From positions 1-63,701 of the forward strand of contig MNES01000012.1 in NCBI GenBank assembly GCA_001917815.1: a stretch of 63,701 nucleotides of DNA. The letters run 5' to 3'. Position 1 is the stretch's first letter. Each line of letters starts with the position of its first letter. The notes under the pieces were generated by a model that searched no databases, was not told the origin of the DNA, and saw only the letters and a program-made list of their open reading frames with translations. Both the position numbers and the translations under genes were made by a program. This document shows, piece after piece, positions 45,099 through 53,354 of the stretch. This DNA comes from Chloroflexi bacterium 13_1_40CM_65_17 (lineage in GTDB: Bacteria; Chloroflexota; Dormibacteria; Dormibacterales; Dormibacteraceae).

Positions 45099-45557
45099 TT
45101 GCGCCACCTGGAATCGCAGCGGTCGCTGCTCGCTCTTGGCAAGGACTCTCCCGGTCTTTCGGCGCTCGCCAAGAAGATGCGCCTGGCCCCGGACCACCAC
45201 ATCGCGATCCTCAACGCGCCGCCTGGTTACCTCGCCCAGCTGGCGCCGGCGCCACCTGACCTCTACACAGCGCTCAAGGGCTCCACCGTGTACGACGTCG
45301 TGCAGCTGTTCGTGAACAACATCGACGAGCTGCGCGCACTCGGGCCACCGGCGATAAGGGCCGTCAAGCCGGATGGGCTGCTCTGGATCGCCTATCCAAA
45401 GGGCGGCGCCACGCGGGGAGCGACCGACCTGCCCGCCACGCCGTGGTGGACCAAGCGGGACGTGCTCGGGGAGCTCACAGGCGTGACCGGATACAAGCCC
45501 GTGGCCTTCGTCAAGATCGACGACAACTGGACCGCGCTGCGCTTCAAGAAGACCTAG
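45099..45557 (+). CDS. DUF3052-like protein
   Basis: A protein of about 150 residues whose core (LAKKMRLAPDHHIAILNAPPGYL, VYDVVQLFVNNIDEL, DGLLWIAYPKGG) matches DUF3052-type proteins; function unknown. The first ATG in frame (45057) overlaps the previous gene by 34 bases; TTG 45099 just after that stop is my preferred start, with low certainty. It may be co-transcribed with the flanking genes. Confidence 0.75.
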   Translation: MRHLESQRSLLALGKDSPGLSALAKKMRLAPDHHIAILNAPPGYLAQLAPAPPDLYTALKGSTVYDVVQLFVNNIDELRALGPPAIRAVKPDGLLWIAYPKGGATRGATDLPATPWWTKRDVLGELTGVTGYKPVAFVKIDDNWTALRFKKT

Positions 45558-45562
45558 CTCCC

Positions 45563-46354
45563 GTGGATGGGCGCGCACGCGGGGGACTGTGGCGCAAGGT
45601 GGCCGTCGTCACGGGTGGCGGCAGCGGGATCGGCCGCGCGGTCGCCAAGGCGATGGCGAGACAGGGCGCGAGCGTGGTCGTCGCCGACTTCGACACCCCG
45701 CGCATGGATCGCACCGTGGGCGAGATCCTGAAGCTCGGCGCCAGTGAGTCCGCGATCGCGCTCTCGACCGACGTGCGCAGCGACTCCTCGGTGAGATCGC
45801 TGGTGCGCGACTCGATCAAGGCGATGGGCCGCATCGACATCCTGGTCAACGCGGCCGGCGTCCTGCTGCAGGGCAAGCTCGAACGGATCTCGAGCAAGGA
45901 CTGGAGCTGGATGCTCGAGACCAACCTCCTCGGCGCGGTGAGAACGAGCACGGCCTGCCTTCCTCACATGACGGAGCGTGGTTCCGGTCACATCATCAAC
46001 GCCGTTTCCTACGGCGGCCTGATTCCGAGCGATCCGATGACCGTCCCCTATGACACCGGCCACGCCGCGCTGGCGACCTTCACCCGGGCGCTTGCGCAGC
46101 AGACGCGACGCAGCGGCGTGTTCGTGTCGCTGTTCTGTCCCGGCTCCCACAGCCCACGTATAGGCCAGAACACTCGCTCGCGCGGGGTGGGGCGGTTCTT
46201 GAGCGGCGGCCTGGGCGCCGAGGATGGAGCCCGGGTGTTCGACCAGCTGGCCGGAGCCATGATCGATGGGCTGCACCACCCGCGCTTCCTCATCCTCGCG
46301 GACCCGACGGAAGCGGATGCGCTCCGCGCGCTCTGGGACGTGCCGTCAACGTGA
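45563..46354 (+). CDS. Short-chain dehydrogenase/reductase with altered catalytic lysine
   Basis: A 263-residue classical SDR. The NAD(P) motif GGGSGIG is at 18-24, NAAG at 96-99, Ser149 and Tyr163 are present, but the Lys of YxxxK is His167 (YDTGH). Lys normally lowers the tyrosine pKa and holds the ribose, so activity may be altered or lost. GTG 45563 starts five bases after the previous stop. The next gene begins at GTG inside its stop region. Substrate unknown. Confidence 0.88.
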   Translation: MDGRARGGLWRKVAVVTGGGSGIGRAVAKAMARQGASVVVADFDTPRMDRTVGEILKLGASESAIALSTDVRSDSSVRSLVRDSIKAMGRIDILVNAAGVLLQGKLERISSKDWSWMLETNLLGAVRTSTACLPHMTERGSGHIINAVSYGGLIPSDPMTVPYDTGHAALATFTRALAQQTRRSGVFVSLFCPGSHSPRIGQNTRSRGVGRFLSGGLGAEDGARVFDQLAGAMIDGLHHPRFLILADPTEADALRALWDVPST

Positions 46355-48096
46355 TCGGTCTCACCGATCTCCTGTCCAGCATCGGCATTTGCGTCAGCGC
46401 GGCGGCGCTTCTCGCGCTGATCGGATGGCGCTTGCGCCAGCCGCTGATCCTCGCCTACCTCGTCACTGGCGTCGTCATCGGCCCGAACGGACTCAACTTC
46501 GTCCACGACCAGGCAAGCATCGCGACGGTCGCCGAGATCGGGCTGATCCTCCTGCTCTTCATCATCGGGCTGGAGATCGACCTCAAGAAGCTCGCCTCCG
46601 CGGGTGCGCCGGTGCTCCTGACGGGAGCGCTTCAGGTCCCGATCTGCATTGCTCTCGGCCTCGGGTTTTTCTACGCCATCGGCATTCGGAACGCCGGCGG
46701 TCACTACAACCTGATCTATCTCGCAGCCTGCATGAGCCTTTCCAGCACGCTCGTCGTGGTCAAGCTTCTCTACGACAAGCACGAGCTCGACACGCTGCCG
46801 GGGCGGATCACGCTGGGCGTGCTGGTCATCCAGGACATCTGGGCGGTCGGCATGCTGGCCGTTCAGCCGAACCTCGTCAACCCCGACCTGCTGCCGCTTG
46901 CGTTCTCACTCTGGAAGGGATTGCTGCTTGTGAGCGGCGGCCTTGCGATCTCGAAGTACGTTCTCCCGCACCTGTTCCGCGCGGTAGCCAAGGCTCCAGA
47001 GCTCGTCCTCGTCAGTGCGCTCGCCTGGTGCTTCTTCGTGGCGGGTGCGGCGAGCGTCATCGGGCTGTCACGCGAGATGGGTGCCCTCATCGCGGGCGTT
47101 AGCCTTTCGACCTTTCCCTACAACCTCGACGTGATGGCCAAGGCGGTGAGCATCCGAGACTTCTTCGTCACCCTTTTCTTCGTAGCGCTTGGCATGCAGA
47201 TCCCAATCCCCAGCCTGCAGGTGATCGAAATCGCTCTTGCCGCGTCCGCCTTCGTGATGGTGAGCCGCCTCTGCGTGGTGCCGATCCTCTACTCGCTGGG
47301 CCTCGGCCATCGCGCCAGCCTCTTGCCCGCCATCAACCTCATGCAGGTCAGCGAGTTCTCGATCGTGATCGCGTCGTTGGGACTCATGCGGCCGATACCC
47401 CAGATCGATCGCGATGTCGTGACGATCGTGATCATGACGTTCGCCATCACCTCGGTCGTATCGACATATTTGATCCAGTCCAGCCACTGGGTGCAGCGCA
47501 CCATGAGCAGGGGGTTGAAGCTGCTCCGGGTCAGGGATCTAGATGTTGGGGAGTCAGCGCCCGAGCGAAAAGAGACCCGCTCGGAGACCCTGGTCTTCCT
47601 GGGCTTCTTCCGTGACGCGAGCTCGATCCTGCTCGAGCTCGAAAGCGGAGGGAGCGCCGTCGAGGCCCAGGTGATGCTCGACAAGGTCCTGGTCGTCGAC
47701 TTCAACCCCACGGTGATGCGCGAGCTGCGCAAGCGCGGGATCAGCTGCGTGTACGGCGACATCGCCCATGCGGACACCCTGCGTCACGCCGGCCTCGAGG
47801 ATGCGGAGCTCGTCGTGTGCAGCATCACCGACGAGATCCTCCGCGGCACCAGCAATCTCAGGCTCTTGCGGAATATCCGCGCGAACTGCCCAAAGGCGAA
47901 AGTCATGCTCACGACCGAGCACATCCCGCAGGCGCTTCATTTCTACGAGGCCGGCGCCGACCTCGTCTACGTGCCGCGCCTACATTCGGCGCCGGAGATT
48001 GCGAACATTCTCAAGAAGGGTCTTGCCGCGGGCTTCGACGGTTTTCGTGCAGACCAGATCAAGAGCCTGTCGCAGCGACGAGAGGTGCTGGCCTAG
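46351..48096 (+). CDS. CPA2-family cation/proton antiporter, KefB-like
   Basis: A 581-residue monovalent-cation:proton antiporter. About 12 transmembrane helices (residues 5-385) are followed by a cytosolic RCK/TrkA-N-type domain (KVLVVDFNPTVMRELRKRGISCVYGDIAHADTL) that binds nucleotide and gates transport. It probably exports potassium or sodium in exchange for protons. GTG 46351 overlaps the SDR stop (GTGA). Confidence 0.94.
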   Translation: MIGLTDLLSSIGICVSAAALLALIGWRLRQPLILAYLVTGVVIGPNGLNFVHDQASIATVAEIGLILLLFIIGLEIDLKKLASAGAPVLLTGALQVPICIALGLGFFYAIGIRNAGGHYNLIYLAACMSLSSTLVVVKLLYDKHELDTLPGRITLGVLVIQDIWAVGMLAVQPNLVNPDLLPLAFSLWKGLLLVSGGLAISKYVLPHLFRAVAKAPELVLVSALAWCFFVAGAASVIGLSREMGALIAGVSLSTFPYNLDVMAKAVSIRDFFVTLFFVALGMQIPIPSLQVIEIALAASAFVMVSRLCVVPILYSLGLGHRASLLPAINLMQVSEFSIVIASLGLMRPIPQIDRDVVTIVIMTFAITSVVSTYLIQSSHWVQRTMSRGLKLLRVRDLDVGESAPERKETRSETLVFLGFFRDASSILLELESGGSAVEAQVMLDKVLVVDFNPTVMRELRKRGISCVYGDIAHADTLRHAGLEDAELVVCSITDEILRGTSNLRLLRNIRANCPKAKVMLTTEHIPQALHFYEAGADLVYVPRLHSAPEIANILKKGLAAGFDGFRADQIKSLSQRREVLA

Positions 48097-48105
48097 CCTG
48101 GGGTC

Positions 48106-48747
48106 GTGACCCGCATCCTTGCGGTCGCCGATGAAGTCGACGAGGGCATGTACGGAGACAAGCTGGAACGGCTGCAGCCCGACCTCGTGCTGTCATGCGG
48201 GGACCTGCCGTTCGACTACCTGGAGTACATCGTGAGCCGGGTCAACGTTCCGCTGCTGTACGTGCCCGGCAACCACGACCCTGACCTCCGGCCTGGCGAT
48301 GACACGTTCTCACCGCTGCGGGCTGAGCGCCCTTCGAAGGGCCCTGAGGGATGCGTGAACGTCGACGGCAGGATCGTCGAGGCGGCCGGGCTCCGTGTCG
48401 CGGGCCTCGGCGGATCGATGCGCTACAGGCCGGGCGCCAACCAGTACACGCAGGGGCAGATGCGGTGGCGTGCGTTGCGTATCGAGGCGCTGGCCCGCCT
48501 CGTACGCGGCCGCGGCCGCGGCCGGCTCGACGTCCTCCTGACCCACGCGCCACCAGAAGGCTTCAGCGGCAATGAGGATGATCTGGCTCACCGAGGCTTT
48601 TCAGCGTTCATTCGCCTGATCAAGAACCTGGCCCCTAAGCTGCACGTCCACGGCCACATACATCCATATGGCGTGCCTCAGCCGATCCACCGTCTGGGCG
48701 GAACGCAGATCGTCAACGCTGTTCCGCACCGGCTGATCGAGATCTGA
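48106..48747 (+). CDS. Metallophosphoesterase
   Basis: A 213-residue calcineurin-like phosphoesterase. Metal-binding motifs are present: ADEVDEG in place of the usual DxH, SCGDLPFDY, VPGNHDPD, LTHAPP and HVHGHIHPYG. Because the first motif has no His (DEVDE), one metal site may be weaker. Start is GTG 48106. It follows the antiporter by nine bases. Substrate unknown. Confidence 0.9.
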   Translation: MTRILAVADEVDEGMYGDKLERLQPDLVLSCGDLPFDYLEYIVSRVNVPLLYVPGNHDPDLRPGDDTFSPLRAERPSKGPEGCVNVDGRIVEAAGLRVAGLGGSMRYRPGANQYTQGQMRWRALRIEALARLVRGRGRGRLDVLLTHAPPEGFSGNEDDLAHRGFSAFIRLIKNLAPKLHVHGHIHPYGVPQPIHRLGGTQIVNAVPHRLIEI

Positions 48748-48770
48748 GTGGGTTGTCGGCTATCACGCCA

Positions 48771-48789
48771 CTCTCCCCGAGGGGGAGAG
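48771..48789. terminator. Hairpin between convergent genes
   Basis: CTCTCCCC and GGGGAGAG form an eight-base stem with a three-base loop between the phosphoesterase and mu-crystallin genes. No T-run is present on either strand, so termination by it is uncertain. Confidence 0.4.
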
Positions 48790-48795
48790 GGAGAT

Positions 48796-49758
48796 CTATA
48801 GCGGGAGGCTGACGCCGGCCCCTTCGGCTCGTGCGCGGTCGTAGACGAGCCTGGCCGTGGCGGCGTCCTCGACCGCGTGACCGGTCGACTTGTAGACGGT
48901 CATCTCGTCGGCAGACACACGGCCAGGACGCGTCCCCGCGAGCACCTCACCGACCTCGGTCAGCGAGCCGGCGTCCAGGCCCTGGAGCTCGTGGGCTCCG
49001 GCCGGCGGTGGATTGGTGGCGGCGCCTCGCCACTCTACGAACACGCGGGCGGAGGACATCGTCTCGGGGTCGATCTCGGGTCCGAACGTGCCGCCGACCG
49101 AGCTGACATGCACTCCGGGCTTCAGCCATTCGAATCGCAGTACCGGCTCGCGTGAGTCGGTGCAGCAGGCGACAACGTCGGCACCGCTCACGGCCTCTTC
49201 AAACGAGCCCACCGCGCGGGCACGCGGGTGGTGCGATGCAAGGTCGGCCGCCTTCTCTGAGTCCCTCGAGACGATCCGGATCTCCTTGAAGTCGCGCACT
49301 CGAGGAAAGGTCTCCAGATGTGAGGCGCCCTGCACGCCGGCGCCGAGGATCGCCAGCACGTTGGCATCGTTTCGGGCGAGCGCGCGGGCGGCGACGGCGG
49401 CTGTGCCGCCGGTGCGAATGGCGGTGATGTATGTGCCGTCCATGACCGCGAGAGGCGCCCCGTTGCTCTCGTCGAAGAGCGCGATCAGTCCCTGGTGCGA
49501 GGGCAAGGAGAGGTGATGGTTGGCCGGAAAAACCGAGACCAGCTTGACCTCCAGCGCGACGCCCGGCACGTAGCCCGGCATGGTGCCCATCAGTCCCAGC
49601 TCGGGCAGCCGGATCGCCACGCGCGGCGGAACGATCGTGATGCCGGCCGAGAGAGCGACCAGCGCCTGGCCGAGAGCTTCGAGCATCAAGTCGATGTCGA
49701 GCAACCTTTCCACGTCATCCCGGCTGAGATAGAGCAGCTCACGCACGCCGGGCATCAT
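48796..49758 (-). CDS. Ornithine cyclodeaminase/mu-crystallin family protein
   Basis: A 320-residue NAD(P)-binding enzyme of the OCD/mu-crystallin family, which includes ornithine cyclodeaminases, ketimine reductases and opine-type dehydrogenases. Landmarks are LSRDDVERLLD, MPGYVPGVALEVKLVSVFP, TAIRTGGTAAVAARALA and the Rossmann AILGAGVQG. ATG 49758 (or 49755, adjacent ATG) is chosen; a long frame upstream is antisense to the MFS gene. It is divergent from that exporter, with 12 bases between. Confidence 0.92.
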   Translation of the reverse strand: MMPGVRELLYLSRDDVERLLDIDLMLEALGQALVALSAGITIVPPRVAIRLPELGLMGTMPGYVPGVALEVKLVSVFPANHHLSLPSHQGLIALFDESNGAPLAVMDGTYITAIRTGGTAAVAARALARNDANVLAILGAGVQGASHLETFPRVRDFKEIRIVSRDSEKAADLASHHPRARAVGSFEEAVSGADVVACCTDSREPVLRFEWLKPGVHVSSVGGTFGPEIDPETMSSARVFVEWRGAATNPPPAGAHELQGLDAGSLTEVGEVLAGTRPGRVSADEMTVYKSTGHAVEDAATARLVYDRARAEGAGVSLPL

Positions 49759-49770
49759 AGGACTCGCACC

Positions 49771-50970
49771 ATGTGGGATTTTCTGCGCAACGGAAAGCTG
49801 GTGACGCTGATGCTTGGGCATCTGACCGTCGACAGCTACGTCGGCGTCATACCAGTGCTGTATCCGCTCCTGATCGGCAGGTTTCGCCTGACGCTCGCCA
49901 CCGTCGGTCTGGTGAGCCTCGCCTACAGCGGGATGGCAGCCATCTCGCAGCCGCTGTTCGGCGTGATCGCGGACCGGTTCGGAACGCGGCTGACGGGGGT
50001 CGCCCTCGCCTGGACCGCCCTCACCTTCGCGCTGGTCGGTTTCGTGCCCAGCTTCCCGCTTCTCCTCGTGCTCGCCTGCGCCTCTGGCCTCGGCTCCGGA
50101 GCCTTCCACCCATTCGGCGCCCTCGACGTCCGTGCGCTGCTGCCGGCATGGCGGCGCAGCTTCGGGATGTCGATCTACGTCACCGCCGGAACTGTCGGCG
50201 TGGCTCTTGGGCCGCTGATCGGGATCGGCGTGCTCGCGCTCTTCGGCATCCATGGGACAGGCCTGCTCGTCATTCCCGGCGTGGTGACCGGCGCCTACCT
50301 GCTGTGGCGCATGCGCCGTGGCGGCAGGCTTGCGGCCACGGCCGCCAGGGCAGCCGCCGCCTCGACTCGCGCGGTGCCCGTGTTCGCGCTGGCGATGGTA
50401 ATCGGCGTGATGATGTCGCGCAGCTGGACGGTCAGCGTGTTCCAGGCTTTTACGCCTACCTGGTACCGGCAGCTCGGCTACGGGCCGGAGTTCTACGGAC
50501 CGCTAGCCACCACCCTGGTGCTGGCGAGCGCGGTGGGCACCGTCGGTTGCGGATCGCTCGCCGACCGTTATGGCCGGCGCACCGTCATCCTGGTTACGCT
50601 CGTGCTCAGCATCCCGGCAATCCTGCTGTACACGATGTTCCCGGGCCCGTGGGCGTTCGGGAGCGCCATGCTCATTGGCGTCCTGGCGGCGTCGACGGCG
50701 CCGCTGATGCTTCTGATGGCGCAGCAGTTGATGGCGTCGCGCGCGGGCCTGGCCTCAGGCCTGGTGATGGGGCTGGGGTTTGTGACCGGGGCTGTCGGGA
50801 TTCCGATCAACGGCGCGATCGCCGACGCCGTCGGGCTCCAGAAGTCGCTGATGACCCATGTGGTCCTGGTGCTCGCCACCATCGTCATCGCGTGGTTCTT
50901 GCCGACCGAGACCGAGATGGAGCGCTACTCGGAGGTTGTCCCTTCGGCGACGCCGGCGATCGCCAACTGA
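49771..50970 (+). CDS. MFS transporter, fosmidomycin-resistance-like
   Basis: A 399-residue major facilitator with 12 transmembrane helices. GHLTVDSYVGVIPVLYPLLI at the N-terminus and GVIADRFGTR are typical of the fosmidomycin-resistance (Fsr) branch. It likely exports a small molecule. ATG 49771 is preferred over longer frames that are antisense to the mu-crystallin gene. Its 3' end overlaps the convergent PAP2 gene by 46 bases. Confidence 0.9.
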   Translation: MWDFLRNGKLVTLMLGHLTVDSYVGVIPVLYPLLIGRFRLTLATVGLVSLAYSGMAAISQPLFGVIADRFGTRLTGVALAWTALTFALVGFVPSFPLLLVLACASGLGSGAFHPFGALDVRALLPAWRRSFGMSIYVTAGTVGVALGPLIGIGVLALFGIHGTGLLVIPGVVTGAYLLWRMRRGGRLAATAARAAAASTRAVPVFALAMVIGVMMSRSWTVSVFQAFTPTWYRQLGYGPEFYGPLATTLVLASAVGTVGCGSLADRYGRRTVILVTLVLSIPAILLYTMFPGPWAFGSAMLIGVLAASTAPLMLLMAQQLMASRAGLASGLVMGLGFVTGAVGIPINGAIADAVGLQKSLMTHVVLVLATIVIAWFLPTETEMERYSEVVPSATPAIAN

Positions 50971-51728
50971 TCGCGGCGGCGCCACGTGGCGAAGCGCAGA
51001 GCTCGGACGACGGTGATGGCGATGGCGGCGTACACGATTCCGCCGATCACGTCAGCGACGTAGTGCTCGCCCAGATACACCACCACGACCCAGACGATCA
51101 CCGCCCATACCCACAAGACTGTTCCCACCTTGCGGTTCTGACCCCAGGCCGCGGCCGCCGCGACCACCGGAAAGCCGGCGTGCAGCGAGGGAAACGCGGC
51201 GTAGAGGTTGTAATCGTGATGCGAGTAGAGCCAGATCAGGCTCGATGGCACGCCGCTTCGCTGGATCGTTTCCTCGATGAGATGCCTCACCACGGAGGGT
51301 TGAGCTAGCCACGGCGGAGTGGTCGGAGCGACCACGTAGGTGGCGAAAGCCAGGCCACAAAGGACGATCAGCGTCAGCCCGAAGCTCCGGAAGGCCCCGC
51401 GATCCTGCGTCCAGAGCCATGCGCCCAAAGCGATCGGCAGCAGGAAGTGACTCGCGTAGACAAGGCTGCCCATGTCTTCGAAGACGTCCGCGTCGGCCAG
51501 CCGGCCGACTGCGGCCTGCAGCACGAGAGTCGGCTGATAGCCGGCGAAAATCGTGCGGTCCAGTCGCGCCATGTCGTGGGCCGGCATTCCGATCGCCGAG
51601 GCCAGGTCGCGCATGAGCTCGTACGCGATGAGCAGCAGCACAAAAGGAGCCCATCCGCGTACCACGGCCACAACCCGCCGATCGGAGAGGTCGGCGATCC
51701 GGGATGAGTCCAGGCCCACAATTGCCAA
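50925..51728 (-). CDS. PAP2-family membrane enzyme, Aur1/inositolphosphotransferase-like
   Basis: A 267-residue membrane protein with six helices. The PAP2_3-type motifs AFPSLHAGFP (His of motif 2) and YLGEHYVADVIGG (nucleophilic His of motif 3) are present, resembling enzymes that transfer or cleave inositol-phosphate-type head groups. Start is TTG 51728, or GTG 51719. Whether it uses inositol, which this organism metabolises, is speculative. Confidence 0.85.
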   Translation of the reverse strand: MAIVGLDSSRIADLSDRRVVAVVRGWAPFVLLLIAYELMRDLASAIGMPAHDMARLDRTIFAGYQPTLVLQAAVGRLADADVFEDMGSLVYASHFLLPIALGAWLWTQDRGAFRSFGLTLIVLCGLAFATYVVAPTTPPWLAQPSVVRHLIEETIQRSGVPSSLIWLYSHHDYNLYAAFPSLHAGFPVVAAAAAWGQNRKVGTVLWVWAVIVWVVVVYLGEHYVADVIGGIVYAAIAITVVRALRFATWRRRDQLAIAGVAEGTTSE

Positions 51729-51773
51729 CTAGATACACATGAGGTCGGAAAAAGGCTTCAGGTTTTCGTAAAC

Positions 51774-52679
51774 ATGGCCATGAGCACCGACGACCAGATC
51801 GAGTTCGTCGTGCACGACGACGCGGCTGCCCTTCAGCGCCTCTTTACGCTCCCGATATCAGCGCGTCTCGATGCGCTCGCCACCATGCGAAGCGTCTCGT
51901 CATTTGATACGGCCGCCATGGAGACGCTTCGCCAGATCCACGAGCGCGGCGACGGTTTTCGAGTCGAGGTCGACGATCCGCGCTATCCCATCGCTGTCGA
52001 GCGACTCGTCAAGGCCGACGCGTGGGGCCAGATCGAGCGCGAGCTGGCGCGGGCCTGGGAGTACCAGAACGTTATGCTGCCCGGCATTCATCACCCCGAC
52101 CGCATCGAGGTGTCTCTGACGCTCGGGTACCCCGACGATCCCGTTTTTCTCGAGCGCACTCACGGCTACTACGGCATGGGCTCGGTGCCCGGGACGATCT
52201 GGATGGTGGCCTGGCCCACGGACTACAACGAGACGAGGATCGGCGCGTGCGCGGTGCACGAGCTTGCGCACAACATCCGGACACCGAACGTCGAAGGCCC
52301 GTTCAACCTTGCCGAGTGGGTCATTCATGAGGGGCTTGCCGAGGTCTTCACCGTCGAGGTGTGTGGGCCTGAATCCACGGGCGTGTGGTACCGCGACGTG
52401 ACCGGAAAGGTGTTCGACGAAACCTGGGACAAGGTTGTCGGCGCCTTCGGCACCGGAACCACGTTTCGGGAATGGAGCCCGTACGTTCTAGGGGACGAGG
52501 TGGCCCGCCGGCTCGGAATGGAGCCGGTCGGCGTGCCTCACATGGGCGGGTACGCGGTGGGTCGCCGGATCGTGGAACGATACCTCGCAGCGACCGGCTT
52601 GAAGGCCGCCAATGTCATCGCGCGGCCGGTGCACGAGCTCCTCGAAGGCGCCGGGGTCAAGCCACCCGCTACGGCCTGA
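51774..52679 (+). CDS. DUF2268-like predicted zinc-dependent protease
   Basis: A 301-residue cytoplasmic protein. A zinc motif HELAHN at 162-167 (CAVHELAHNIR) and a downstream Glu in IHEGLAE (residues 184-190) match the DUF2268 predicted protease family. ATG 51774 or 51780 is the start, just after an AT-rich stretch. Substrate unknown. Confidence 0.82.
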   Translation: MAMSTDDQIEFVVHDDAAALQRLFTLPISARLDALATMRSVSSFDTAAMETLRQIHERGDGFRVEVDDPRYPIAVERLVKADAWGQIERELARAWEYQNVMLPGIHHPDRIEVSLTLGYPDDPVFLERTHGYYGMGSVPGTIWMVAWPTDYNETRIGACAVHELAHNIRTPNVEGPFNLAEWVIHEGLAEVFTVEVCGPESTGVWYRDVTGKVFDETWDKVVGAFGTGTTFREWSPYVLGDEVARRLGMEPVGVPHMGGYAVGRRIVERYLAATGLKAANVIARPVHELLEGAGVKPPATA

Positions 52680-52735
52680 TGGGGCGCGGAGGAAAAACTC
52701 GTCTCATCGCGCAACTACTCCGGCAGCTGGGTTGT

Positions 52736-52927
52736 TGATTCGGGACGCCGATAAATCCAACGACAGCGGAAATCACGATTTTGCGCTTGCGAATCCTGGT
52801 CGCCGGCACCAGGGTGCCGCGCGCGGCCAGCGCGATCATCAGTCCCCGAAACCGGCATGGATCGCCAGCAGGACACCCCCATGCCGAGCTGGAACTGGAT
52901 CACGAGCATCAGGAGCGCGTGAGAAAG
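52736..52927 (-). pseudogene. Decayed remnant of a small membrane-protein gene
   Basis: The 306-base gap at 52680-52985 has no intact gene. On the minus strand three short segments in different frames read in order: SHALLMLVIQFQLGMGV, then LLAIHAGFG, then LMIALAARGTLVPATRI, followed in that frame by RKRKIVISAVVGFIGV. Joined, they look like the first and last helices of a small multi-helix membrane protein with the middle lost and frameshifts between. This is my reading by eye and is uncertain. The rest of the gap shows nothing I can name. Confidence 0.4.
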
Positions 52928-52985
52928 CTCACGCGAATGGGTTGAGTTCTGTCCACGAGCCGCGCTCAGTCTATGTTCATTCCAA

Positions 52986-53354
52986 ATGACCCTGTATGCG
53001 GCGGTGGGCGGTTCCGCGACATTCAGGACACTTGTCGAGCGCTTCTATGCGGCGGTCGAATCCGACCCGCTTCTTCGCCCGCTGTATCCGGAGCAGGACC
53101 TGTCGAGCGCCACCGAGCGCCTCACGCTCTTCCTCATCCAGTACTGGGGCGGACCGAATACCTACAGCGCCCTGCGCGGCCATCCGAGGCTTCGTCTGAG
53201 GCACCAGCCGTTCGCGATCGGCCAGGCAGCGCGCGACGCGTGGCTGAAGCACATGACAGCCGCCGTGGATTCGCTCGACCTGAGCCCCGAGGTACGGAAA
53301 GAGCTGCTCGACTATTTCGACACGACGTCGACGGCGATGATCAACCAGCGGTAA
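52986..53354 (+). CDS. Truncated hemoglobin, group II-like
   Basis: A 122-residue globin of the 2-on-2 type. Landmarks are FRTLVERFYAAVESDPLLRPLYP, FLIQYWGGPNTYSALRGHPRLRLRH with the heme-binding proximal His, and AWLKHMTAAVD. It binds heme and oxygen or NO. ATG 52986. Its last 14 bases overlap the convergent DUF2254 gene. Confidence 0.95.
   Translation: MTLYAAVGGSATFRTLVERFYAAVESDPLLRPLYPEQDLSSATERLTLFLIQYWGGPNTYSALRGHPRLRLRHQPFAIGQAARDAWLKHMTAAVDSLDLSPEVRKELLDYFDTTSTAMINQR

Noticed and set aside
51774-53354. Possible link between the zinc protease and globin genes as one operon
   Set aside because: They are separated by a 306-base gap with a decayed gene on the opposite strand, so co-transcription is not supported.
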